A DNA stretch of 5,631 nt from Bacillota bacterium (GTDB lineage Bacteria; Bacillota; Dethiobacteria; SKNC01): contig SKLX01000198.1 in assembly GCA_007121375.1 (NCBI GenBank), positions 1-5,631 of the forward strand, in the 5' to 3' direction. The position numbers and the translations under genes were made by a program. The notes under the pieces are model-generated. The model had not been told where the DNA came from. It did no database searches and saw only the letters and a program-made list of their open reading frames with translations. Within the stretch, counting starts at the first letter, position 1, and the number at the start of each line of letters is the position of its first letter. Positions 1 to 5,631 of the stretch are shown one piece after another.

Positions 1-123
1 AAGGAAGTAGTATATACGGAAGACATTAAGGACTGTAAATCTTTTGTGGTAACCAGGGAAAAGATTTATTATTCTCCCATTGCCCCTTCAACCTTAAAAA
101 AGAGAGTAGAAAAATTCAGGTAG
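1..123 (+). CDS. remB: RemB-like (DUF370 / YaaB family) regulator, C-terminal fragment
   Basis: Reading frame 1 is open from the first base to a TAG stop at 121-123, giving the last 40 residues of a protein whose start lies outside the window. The segment SFVVTREKIYYSPIAPSTLKKR resembles, from memory, the end of Bacillus subtilis YaaB/RemB, which has a similar 'VVT...IYYSP(L/I)..STLKKR' ending. RemB is a small DUF370 protein found between recF and gyrB in many Bacillota; its paralogue RemA is a DNA-binding activator of matrix and osmoprotection genes. The position directly before gyrB supports the call. The stop is 34 bases before the gyrB start and no terminator hairpin lies between, so co-transcription with gyrB is likely. 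The DNA-binding role is inferred from the family, not seen here. Confidence 0.8.
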   Translation, partial: KEVVYTEDIKDCKSFVVTREKIYYSPIAPSTLKKRVEKFR

Positions 124-143
124 GCTGTTGCCCGTCAAAGTAT

Positions 144-150
144 AGGAGGT
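144..150 (+). promoter_or_regulatory. Ribosome binding site of gyrB
   Basis: AGGAGGT lies 7 bases before the ATG at 158. It is a near-perfect Shine-Dalgarno sequence and fixes the gyrB start at that ATG. Confidence 0.85.
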
Positions 151-157
151 TTTTAAA

Positions 158-2071
158 ATGGAGAATAAAAAGGATAAAGGCCAGTATGATGTCCAGCAAA
201 TTCAGGTTTTGGAAGGCCTGGAGGCTGTGCGTAAGCGCCCGGGGATGTACATTGGATCTACCGGAAAAAGAGGCCTTCACCACCTGGTATTTGAAGTGGT
301 GGATAACAGCATAGACGAGGCGGTAGCCGGTTACTGCAAGGAGATTGAAGTTGTCATTAATCCCGGAAACACTATTACTGTAACCGATGACGGCAGGGGA
401 ATTCCCGTAAGGACCCATCCCAAGGTAAACCTTCCTGCCGTAGAAGTAGTTTTAACCCTTCTCCATGCGGGAGGTAAATTTGGAGGAGAAGGTTACAAGG
501 TGGCGGGAGGTCTTCACGGGGTTGGCCTTTCTGTGGTTAATGCCCTTTCAAAATGGCTGGAAATCCAGGTGAAAAGGGACGGAGGATTATACATCCAGCG
601 TTATGAAAAGGGAAAAGCCGTTACCAAACTGGAGAAAACGGGAAGTACCGAAGAAAGTGGAACCAGTATTAGCTTTTTCCCCGATGATGAAATATTTGAC
701 GAAGTTAAATTTGACTTTGATATTCTTTCCCAGAGGATCAGGGAACTAGCCTTTTTAAATAAGGGAACTAAGATTACTTTAAGGGACGAAAGGAAGGATA
801 AGAAGGAGGAGGTTTACCAGTATGACGGGGGTATTAAATCCTTTGTGGAATATTTGAATAAAGGAAAGGATATTATCCACAAGGAGCCCCTTTACTTTCA
901 AAAGTCTGTAAAAAATTATGAACTGGAAGTATCCCTCCAGTACCATACCGGTTATACGGAAACCCTCTACTCCTTTGCCAATAATATTAACACCTATGAA
1001 GGAGGCTCCCACGAACAGGGTTTTAAAACCTCCCTGACCCGCCTGATTAATGATTATGCCCGAAAGTACAACTTCCTTAAAGAAGGAGAGTCCAATCTTT
1101 CGGGGGAAGATATACGGGAAGGCCTCACGGCCATTATCAGCATAAAGCTCCAGGATCCCCAGTTTGAAGGTCAGACCAAGACCAAGCTGGGTAATGCAGT
1201 AGTGAGGAGCATTGTAGATTCTTTTGTCTATGAAAATTTGGGCCATTACCTGGAGGAGCACCCGGGAACGGGCAAAAAGATAATAGGAAAAGCTCTTCAA
1301 GCCAGCAGGGCCAGGGAGGCAGCCCGTAAGGCCCGGGAGCTGACCAGGAGAAAGAATGCCCTGGAGGTTTCCAATCTTCCCGGAAAACTGGCGGACTGTT
1401 CTGCCCGGGATCCTTCCATCTCGGAACTTTACCTGGTGGAGGGGGACTCGGCCGGGGGTTCTGCCAAGCAGGGAAGGGACAGGCGATTCCAGGCCATATT
1501 ACCTTTAAGGGGTAAAATTATAAATGTAGAAAAGGCTCGCATTGATAAAATTCTGGCCAACGAGGAAATAAGGGCTATTATTACGGCCATGGGCACGGGA
1601 ATAGGAGATGAATTTGATCTGTCCAAGGCCCGTTACCACAAGATAATAATAATGACCGATGCCGATGTGGACGGTTCCCATATCCGTATTCTCCTTTTAA
1701 CCTTTTTCTACCGTTATATGAAGCCTTTAATTGAGGCAGGTTACATTTATATTGCCCAGCCCCCCCTTTATAAGCTTAAGAAAAATAAAGAGGAAATTTA
1801 TTTTTACAGTGACCGTCAGCTGAATAAGTTTTTAAAGGAAGATGGTAGCAACGGTTACAGTTACCAGAGATACAAGGGTCTGGGGGAAATGAATCCCAAT
1901 CAGTTATGGGAAACCACCATGAACCCGGAATCCAGAACCATTTTACAAGTAAGCCTTACGGATGCTATTAAAGCGGACAACATGTTTTCCATCCTCATGG
2001 GGGATAAAGTGGAACCCCGCAGGCAGTTTATTGAAGAACATGCCCAATCGGTGAGAAACCTGGACATTTAA
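158..2071 (+). CDS. gyrB: DNA gyrase subunit B
   Basis: This is the ATPase subunit of the cytoplasmic A2B2 type II topoisomerase that introduces negative supercoils. The 637-residue protein is complete and of the usual length for the short Gram-positive form; it lacks the roughly 170-residue insert of E. coli GyrB. The GHKL ATPase domain (about 1-225) has the general base Glu46 and Asn50 in FEVVDNS, Asp77 and Arg80-Gly81 in TDDGRGIP, Lys107 in HAGGKF, and the ATP lid GYKVAGGLHGVG (112-123). The transducer domain (about 226-400) carries the QTK loop, Gln339-Lys341. The TOPRIM domain has EGDSAGG (Glu428) and the metal-binding triplet Asp501, Asp503, Asp505 in TDADVDG. The C-terminal block YQRYKGLGEMN (569-579) through RRQFIEEHAQSVRNLDI closes the protein. 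Arg140 and Thr169, which match the E. coli coumarin-contact positions Arg136 and Thr165, are unchanged. Gyrase rather than topoisomerase IV is supported by the remB upstream and gyrA downstream. Nothing in the protein is unusual. Confidence 0.98.
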   Translation: MENKKDKGQYDVQQIQVLEGLEAVRKRPGMYIGSTGKRGLHHLVFEVVDNSIDEAVAGYCKEIEVVINPGNTITVTDDGRGIPVRTHPKVNLPAVEVVLTLLHAGGKFGGEGYKVAGGLHGVGLSVVNALSKWLEIQVKRDGGLYIQRYEKGKAVTKLEKTGSTEESGTSISFFPDDEIFDEVKFDFDILSQRIRELAFLNKGTKITLRDERKDKKEEVYQYDGGIKSFVEYLNKGKDIIHKEPLYFQKSVKNYELEVSLQYHTGYTETLYSFANNINTYEGGSHEQGFKTSLTRLINDYARKYNFLKEGESNLSGEDIREGLTAIISIKLQDPQFEGQTKTKLGNAVVRSIVDSFVYENLGHYLEEHPGTGKKIIGKALQASRAREAARKARELTRRKNALEVSNLPGKLADCSARDPSISELYLVEGDSAGGSAKQGRDRRFQAILPLRGKIINVEKARIDKILANEEIRAIITAMGTGIGDEFDLSKARYHKIIIMTDADVDGSHIRILLLTFFYRYMKPLIEAGYIYIAQPPLYKLKKNKEEIYFYSDRQLNKFLKEDGSNGYSYQRYKGLGEMNPNQLWETTMNPESRTILQVSLTDAIKADNMFSILMGDKVEPRRQFIEEHAQSVRNLDI

Positions 2072-2078
2072 GGATCTT

Positions 2079-2086
2079 AAGGAGGT
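2079..2086 (+). promoter_or_regulatory. Ribosome binding site selecting the GTG start of the lipoprotein gene
   Basis: AAGGAGGT, a full match to the anti-Shine-Dalgarno core, sits 6 bases before the GTG at 2093. There is no ATG suitably placed near it, so it decides the GTG start. It begins 8 bases after the gyrB stop codon, which suits translation directly after gyrB on the same mRNA. Confidence 0.8.
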
Positions 2087-2092
2087 CCAGCT

Positions 2093-2701
2093 GTGAATAG
2101 AATTAAATTAACGGCGATTTTAATTTTTATAATTATAATTACCGCCTTCCTACCCTGGGGATGCAAAGAGGCGCCAGTGGAAAAAAAGGACCTGGAAATG
2201 CGATGGGGCATACCCCAGGACTTTGAAGGCTTTGAGGAACTGGAAAGGTCTCCCCAGGGAGAAGTGGTGGAGATGGAGACGGAAGATATAATGGAAGTAA
2301 CCTGGCAGGTAGGAGAAAGTTATATCCTTCCCATGAGTGCAACTTCAAGAAAAGAGCTGGAGGGGGTCAGGTATTACGGTCACGGCATACCTGCTTCTTT
2401 GCAACTGGAGTGGATGAACCCCCGGGAAGGAAAATGGTATCCCCTGGAGGAAATTCCTTCGGAGCTGATCAGGACAGATATAAGGGAAGAGGCCGGGACC
2501 CTTTCCATTTTCTTTGGCCCTCCCCAGGGGGCAGATTTTGAGGAAGGTATGATCCGGGGCATCTGGTTCCGGGTAACTCCTACCCGGGAAGAAGAATTTA
2601 CCTTTTTTATTTACGGTTACCTGGAGGAGGAAAAAAGGGAGGACCCTGCCCTTATAACCCCTGTGTCCAATATGCTTTCCATAAGGGGAAGGGTAGAGTA
2701 A
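2093..2701 (+). CDS. Putative lipoprotein of unknown family, between gyrB and lnt
   Basis: I do not recognise the family of this 202-residue protein. The start is a GTG with a very strong ribosome binding site. Residues 1-24 look like a lipoprotein signal peptide: a short positive N-terminus (MNRIK), a hydrophobic stretch (about 6-20, isoleucine-rich) and Cys24, the only cysteine. The residues before the cysteine are LPWGC. This is a poor lipobox, because the leucine falls at -4 and proline at -3, although Gly at -1 is normal. The mature part is strongly acidic at first (about 27-70, rich in E and D). It then becomes a mixed domain with aromatic, strand-like segments such as LQLEWMNP (103-110), SIFFGPP (138-144), IRGIWFRVTP (154-163) and FTFFIYGYLEE (169-179), compatible with an extracytoplasmic beta-rich fold. 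The gene lies 21 bases after gyrB and 27 before lnt, so it is probably in the same transcript. If lipidated, it could be a substrate of the neighbouring Lnt. The alternative is a membrane-anchored protein held by an uncleaved N-terminal helix. Confidence 0.7.
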   Translation: MNRIKLTAILIFIIIITAFLPWGCKEAPVEKKDLEMRWGIPQDFEGFEELERSPQGEVVEMETEDIMEVTWQVGESYILPMSATSRKELEGVRYYGHGIPASLQLEWMNPREGKWYPLEEIPSELIRTDIREEAGTLSIFFGPPQGADFEEGMIRGIWFRVTPTREEEFTFFIYGYLEEEKREDPALITPVSNMLSIRGRVE

Positions 2702-2704
2702 CTG

Positions 2705-2731
2705 GTCTCTAAGGAAAGGAGACTTCCTTTG
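2705..2731 (+). promoter_or_regulatory. Ribosome binding site of lnt within overlapping small inverted repeats
   Basis: The Shine-Dalgarno sequence AAGGAG (2716-2721) lies 7 bases before the TTG start at 2729. Two inverted repeats overlap here and cannot form together. GTCTC (2705-2709) pairs with GAGAC (2719-2723) and covers part of the Shine-Dalgarno. AAGGAA (2711-2716) pairs with TTCCTT (2724-2729), leaving most of the Shine-Dalgarno in the loop and ending at the first base of the start codon. The stems are only 5 and 6 bases, so a regulatory role is inference. The ribosome binding site itself is well supported. Confidence 0.6.
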
Positions 2732-4291
2732 CAAAGACATTTTAAATATATTTTACCTCTGTTTACAGCCCTTTTACTTGTTTTTAGTTTTCCCCGCTGG
2801 GACCAGGGTTACCTGGCCTGGGCAGCCCTGCTGCCCTTGTTTTTTTTCTGTCGCCAGGAAATTACCTGGAAGGAAAGCCTGGGGGGAGGACTTTTAGGCG
2901 GCCTGGTCTTTTTTATTTTTGTGTCCGCCTATCTGGTTTATTCCCTGGATTTTTTCTTTCCCCGCTATATTGGAATCCTGGTTGTTTTTATAATTGCCTT
3001 GTATTCTGCCCTTTTTTTTGCTGTTTTTTCCCTGGGGCTTTTTTTCTTATTAAGGCAGCCTTCCAAGCTGGTTTTAATTTTTGGCAGTTCCTCCCTGTGG
3101 GTAGTACTGGAATATTTAAGGGCTTACGGGGATTTTGGCCATACGGGAGGTTTTTTGGGGTACAGCCAGAGCATTTACCCCCTGGTTTTAGAGATAACTG
3201 CCCTTTACGGTTACTGGGGCCTTCCTTTTCTCATGGTCATGTTCCAGGGAATAATTTATCTTCTTATAAGATACCCCATGGGATTGGAAAGGGATAAGGG
3301 GCAAGAAGGGGGGGGAGGAAAAAGAAAGGTGTTTTCCTTGGGTCTACCCATTATTATTTTCATCCTGCTCCTGGGGACAGGCCTTTTGCTACCTTCTACC
3401 TTCCCCCAGGAAAAGAGAGAGGATCCCTTAAGGGTGGCTTTGATCCAGGGAAACATCCCCCACGAAAGGAAAGTGGATGCCAGTTATGCCTGGGAAAACT
3501 TCACCCATTACCTGGGACTTTCTACAAAAGCACGGGAGCAGCACGGCTCCCTGGACCTAATAGTCTGGCCGGAACTGGTTTTGTCCAGGAATACGGCCCT
3601 GGTTTATCCCCAGTCCTACCACCAGGTTGCCCGAAAAGCCCGGGACCTGGAAACTCCTCTTTTAATAGGATCCTATTACCAGGATACCGAAAAAGGCCAT
3701 GAATATAACTCCATTATTTTACAAAAACCAGGAGATTCTTTTAGGGATAACCAGCGCTATAACAAAATCCGCCTGGTCCCCTTTGCGGAGCACTTAGAAG
3801 TTCCCGGGTTTATAGAAAGGATTTTTGATTTAAGGGTAGCCATAGGGGTCTACAGCCCGGGGGAAGAGGTTAAGGTTTTTAATCTGGGGGATATTGTTTT
3901 TGGAGGAATAATTTGCTTTGAGTCCTATTTTCCCCGTCCTGCCCTGGATATGGTTAGAATGGGCGGGGAACATATTTTCATTCTTACCAACAATGCCCTG
4001 TTCCTGGATAGTAACGGCCTGGAACAGCATGCCCGGGCAGCGGCGGTAAGGGCTGCAGAAATGGGTACCGGCTTTACCCAGGTGGCCAACACCGGTTACA
4101 CCATTAGTTTTAATTACCGGGGGGAAGAAGTTTTAAGCATGCCCACCTGGGTAGAGGGGACAAGCCTTTTAGAAACGGATTTTAGCCGGCGAAATACCCT
4201 TTACCGTCAGTGGGGTGACTATTTTGTTTATCTTTGTGCCCTGGGCCTCCTGGCGGTAGGAGTGCATTTTTTCCAGAAATATGAGAAATAA
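2729..4291 (+). CDS. lnt: Apolipoprotein N-acyltransferase (Lnt)
   Basis: Lnt is a membrane enzyme that moves an acyl chain from a phospholipid to the N-terminal cysteine of diacylated lipoproteins, the last step of lipoprotein maturation. At 520 residues it is close to the E. coli enzyme. The N-terminal part has several hydrophobic segments (about 7-22, 26-40, 51-72, 80-108, 113-129, 150-180, 203-222), and a last one lies at 497-516. Between them is a nitrilase-type domain starting at VALIQGNIP (236-244). The expected catalytic residues are Glu282 (IVWPE), Lys346 (YNKIRLVPFAE), Glu354 in the same block, and Cys396 (GGIICFE). The eight-residue Lys-Glu spacing matches E. coli Lys335/Glu343. 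Glu398 is kept, but the positions of E. coli Trp237 and Tyr388 are Val249 and Phe397. The TTG start is chosen because it has a well-spaced AAGGAG and the next in-frame ATG falls inside the membrane part (codon 169). The gene follows the putative lipoprotein by 27 bases. A run of eight G (3308-3315) lies in the glycine-rich loop before the catalytic domain. Confidence 0.93.
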   Translation: MQRHFKYILPLFTALLLVFSFPRWDQGYLAWAALLPLFFFCRQEITWKESLGGGLLGGLVFFIFVSAYLVYSLDFFFPRYIGILVVFIIALYSALFFAVFSLGLFFLLRQPSKLVLIFGSSSLWVVLEYLRAYGDFGHTGGFLGYSQSIYPLVLEITALYGYWGLPFLMVMFQGIIYLLIRYPMGLERDKGQEGGGGKRKVFSLGLPIIIFILLLGTGLLLPSTFPQEKREDPLRVALIQGNIPHERKVDASYAWENFTHYLGLSTKAREQHGSLDLIVWPELVLSRNTALVYPQSYHQVARKARDLETPLLIGSYYQDTEKGHEYNSIILQKPGDSFRDNQRYNKIRLVPFAEHLEVPGFIERIFDLRVAIGVYSPGEEVKVFNLGDIVFGGIICFESYFPRPALDMVRMGGEHIFILTNNALFLDSNGLEQHARAAAVRAAEMGTGFTQVANTGYTISFNYRGEEVLSMPTWVEGTSLLETDFSRRNTLYRQWGDYFVYLCALGLLAVGVHFFQKYEK

Positions 4292-4304
4292 TTGGGTATA
4301 GTAA

Positions 4305-4341
4305 TGTACATTTTAGCCCAGGAATGGTATAATAATATAAT
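4305..4341 (+). promoter_or_regulatory. Predicted sigma-A promoter for gyrA, with two -10 hexamers
   Basis: A perfect TATAAT at 4328-4333 is preceded by TG one base upstream (TGGTATAAT, an extended -10). It lies exactly 17 bases after TGTACA at 4305-4310, a 4/6 match to TTGACA. A second perfect TATAAT lies eight bases further on, at 4336-4341, with only a weak -35 (TTAGCC, 4313-4318). Transcription from the first hexamer would begin near 4340, leaving a leader of about 70 bases before gyrA. This suggests that gyrA has its own promoter in addition to any read-through from the gyrB-lnt genes. Confidence 0.75.
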
Positions 4342-4356
4342 GGTGTTTTGTACCAT
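4324..4356 (+). repeat. ATGGT direct repeat with inverted ACCAT arm over the gyrA promoter start region
   Basis: ATGGT occurs at 4324-4328 and again 16 bases later at 4340-4344, and its reverse complement ACCAT lies at 4352-4356. The second ATGGT and ACCAT can form a 5-base stem around the seven-base loop GTTTTGT, right at the predicted mRNA 5' end. The first copy matches over six bases (ATGGTA with TACCAT). The set spans the -10 elements and the expected start, where an operator or a 5'-end mRNA hairpin would sit. The repeats are short and could be chance in an A/T-rich stretch. The stem is not followed by a T run and is unlikely to be a terminator. Confidence 0.35.
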
Positions 4357-4393
4357 CTTTTAAATGAGGATTAGAATTTTATGGTTTGCAGGG

Positions 4394-4402
4394 AAGGAAG
4401 GG
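4394..4402 (+). promoter_or_regulatory. Ribosome binding site of gyrA
   Basis: The purine run AAGGAAGGG ends 7 bases before the ATG at 4410. It is a weaker Shine-Dalgarno than the one before gyrB, but it supports this ATG over the in-frame ATG at 4422 (codon 5). Confidence 0.7.
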
Positions 4403-4409
4403 TTTTATT

Positions 4410-5631
4410 ATGAGTGAACTGATGGGTGGGAAAGTAGTTGATATTAATATTCAGGAGGAAGTAAAGAATTCCTTCATGGATTATGCCATGAGCGTAATTG
4501 TCAGCCGGGCCCTCCCCGATGTTAAGGATGGCCTGAAACCGGTGCACCGGAGAATTTTGTATGCCATGCATGAACTGGGGTTGACCAATGATAAACCCCA
4601 CCGGAAGTCTGCCCGGGTGGTAGGGGAAGTTTTAGGTAAGTACCATCCCCACGGTGACCTGGCTGTTTACGAAGCCATGGTCCGATTGGCCCAGGATTTT
4701 TCCAGCCGTTACCCCCTGGTGGACGGACACGGGAACTTCGGAAGTGTGGATGGAGATTCGCCAGCAGCTATGAGGTATACGGAAGTCAGGATGGCCAGGA
4801 TTACCGAGTATATGCTCCAGGACATAAAAAAGGAAACGGTGGACTACCGCCCCAACTTTGATGACAGCATGGAAGAGCCCGTGGTGCTCCCTTCCCGTTT
4901 CCCCAACCTGCTGGTTAACGGTTCCTCAGGTATTGCCGTGGGTATGGCTACCAATATCCCTCCCCACAACCTGGGAGAGGTAATAGACGGCCTGGTGGCT
5001 TTAATAGATAATCCCGATTATGAAAACAGTGATTTGCAAAGGTATATCAAGGGACCTGATTTTCCCACGGGAGGAGAAATCATAGGCAAAAGTGGTATAG
5101 ATGAGGCTTTCCGGACGGGCCGGGGGATAGTAAGGGTCCGGGGGAAGACCTCCATAGAGAAGATAAAGGGAGACAAAAACCGTATAACCGTTACGGAACT
5201 TCCCTACCAGGTTAACAAGGCCCGGCTGGTGGAAAAGATAGCGGAACTGGTCAGGGATAAAAAAATAGAGGGCATAACAGATTTAAGGGATGAGTCAGAC
5301 CGAACGGGGATGCGTGTAATTATTGATTTAAAAAAGGATATAAACCCCCATATATTATTAAACAAGCTTTTGAAATTTACCCAGCTGGAGCAGACCTTTG
5401 GCGTGATTATGCTGGCCCTGGTGGAGGGACAGCCCCGGGTATTAACCCTGCGGGAGATGCTCCAGGAGTACCTGAACCACCAAAAGGAGGTTATTACCCG
5501 CAGGACCCGTTATGATCTGGCCCGGGCCGAGGAAAGGGCCCACATCCTGGAGGGGTTGAGAATTGCCCTGCAAAATCTGGATGCGGTAATAAAACTTATC
5601 CGGGGCTCCAAAACGGTAAATGAAGCCCGCC
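4410..5631 (+). CDS. gyrA: DNA gyrase subunit A, N-terminal 407 codons (cut by window end)
   Basis: GyrA is the DNA cleavage and rejoining subunit that pairs with the GyrB encoded upstream. The frame is open to the last base of the window, so roughly half of a typical 800-plus residue GyrA is present. The missing part would hold the rest of the coiled coil and the DNA-wrapping C-terminal domain. The winged-helix (CAP-like) region has SRALPDVKDGLKPVHRRIL (32-50) and the catalytic Tyr123 with Arg122 in AAMRYTE. The tower region has LPSRFPNLLVNGSSGIAVG, with the usual intercalating isoleucine, and MATNIPPHNL. The quinolone-determining stretch reads HPHGDLAVYEAM: position 84, Ser83 in E. coli, is Leu (codon CTG, 4659-4661), while the acidic Glu88 is kept. 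The GyrA-box that separates GyrA from ParC lies beyond the window, so GyrA is chosen from the position after gyrB and overall similarity. The gene is 118 bases after lnt behind its own predicted promoter. Confidence 0.96.
   Translation, partial: MSELMGGKVVDINIQEEVKNSFMDYAMSVIVSRALPDVKDGLKPVHRRILYAMHELGLTNDKPHRKSARVVGEVLGKYHPHGDLAVYEAMVRLAQDFSSRYPLVDGHGNFGSVDGDSPAAMRYTEVRMARITEYMLQDIKKETVDYRPNFDDSMEEPVVLPSRFPNLLVNGSSGIAVGMATNIPPHNLGEVIDGLVALIDNPDYENSDLQRYIKGPDFPTGGEIIGKSGIDEAFRTGRGIVRVRGKTSIEKIKGDKNRITVTELPYQVNKARLVEKIAELVRDKKIEGITDLRDESDRTGMRVIIDLKKDINPHILLNKLLKFTQLEQTFGVIMLALVEGQPRVLTLREMLQEYLNHQKEVITRRTRYDLARAEERAHILEGLRIALQNLDAVIKLIRGSKTVNEAR

Noticed and set aside
116..418. A 100-codon minus-strand frame over the gyrB start
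   Set aside because: It overlaps the gyrB ribosome binding site and first 87 codons, has no recognisable motif, and is explained by the opposite strand.
450..453. Lack of the long insert of E. coli GyrB and Arg451 in place of E. coli Lys447
   Set aside because: Both are normal for Gram-positive GyrB, whose motif reads LPLRGK, so neither is a deletion or a resistance change.
779..1300. A 173-codon open frame on the minus strand inside gyrB
   Set aside because: It lies wholly within the conserved gyrB coding region and its product is low-complexity and hydrophobic. I saw no ribosome binding site or family motif, so it is a shadow of gyrB codon use.
2345..2740. Minus-strand frames covering the lipoprotein gene (131 and 60 codons)
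   Set aside because: They mirror a plus-strand gene with a strong ribosome binding site and signal-peptide-like start. Their products are basic, proline-rich and featureless.
2840..3045. Runs of 6 to 8 T in the 5' part of lnt, possible terminators or slippage sites
   Set aside because: They encode Phe/Leu-rich membrane helices, as expected for TTT codons, and no G/C-rich stem precedes them.
4292..4360. Possible rho-independent terminator after lnt
   Set aside because: The only stem (ATGGT/ACCAT) is short and A/T-rich and lacks a T run after it, so read-through into gyrA remains possible.
4364..4417. A 17-codon leader frame (ATG at 4364, TGA at 4415-4417) overlapping the gyrA start, out of frame
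   Set aside because: There is no Shine-Dalgarno before its ATG and no codon pattern typical of an attenuating leader peptide, so it is likely chance.

Overview
The window carries the stretch remB (3' end) - gyrB - small lipoprotein-like gene - lnt - gyrA (5' part), all on the + strand. The remB/gyrB/gyrA order is the conserved neighbourhood just downstream of the replication origin in Bacillota (dnaA-dnaN-recF-remB-gyrB-gyrA). The organism is therefore most likely a member of the Bacillota, probably a deep-branching clostridial lineage. This rests on a short GyrB without the long insert of enterobacterial GyrB, strong AGGAGG-type ribosome binding sites, and Gram-positive-like GyrB and GyrA motifs. 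I cannot name a genus. Base composition looks intermediate, with heavy use of AGG, CCC and GCC codons. Nothing in composition marks any gene as recently acquired.

Layout: bases 1-123 are the last 40 codons of a RemB-like (DUF370) protein. GyrB (158-2071) is complete, with all ATPase and TOPRIM residues in place. A GTG-started 202-residue protein (2093-2701) follows after 21 bases. It has one N-terminal hydrophobic segment ending in a cysteine and looks like a lipoprotein of unknown family. Next comes a TTG-started apolipoprotein N-acyltransferase, Lnt (2729-4291), with Glu/Lys/Cys catalytic residues. These genes are tightly spaced with no visible terminator between them, so they probably share a transcript. 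A 118-base gap follows, the only sizeable non-coding stretch. It holds a convincing sigma-A promoter and a small set of ATGGT/ACCAT repeats. GyrA then begins at 4410 and runs off the end of the window after 407 codons.

Functionally, GyrB and GyrA form the A2B2 DNA gyrase, while the two genes between them concern the cell envelope. Lnt adds the third acyl chain to membrane lipoproteins, and its upstream neighbour may be one of its substrates. The most notable points are this envelope pair inserted between gyrB and gyrA, a native leucine at the fluoroquinolone-binding position of GyrA, replacement of a tryptophan reported important in E. coli Lnt, and an unusual start region for lnt. I saw no mobile element, CRISPR array, tRNA or rRNA, and no wholly new system. 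The unrecognised lipoprotein is the only gene of unknown family.
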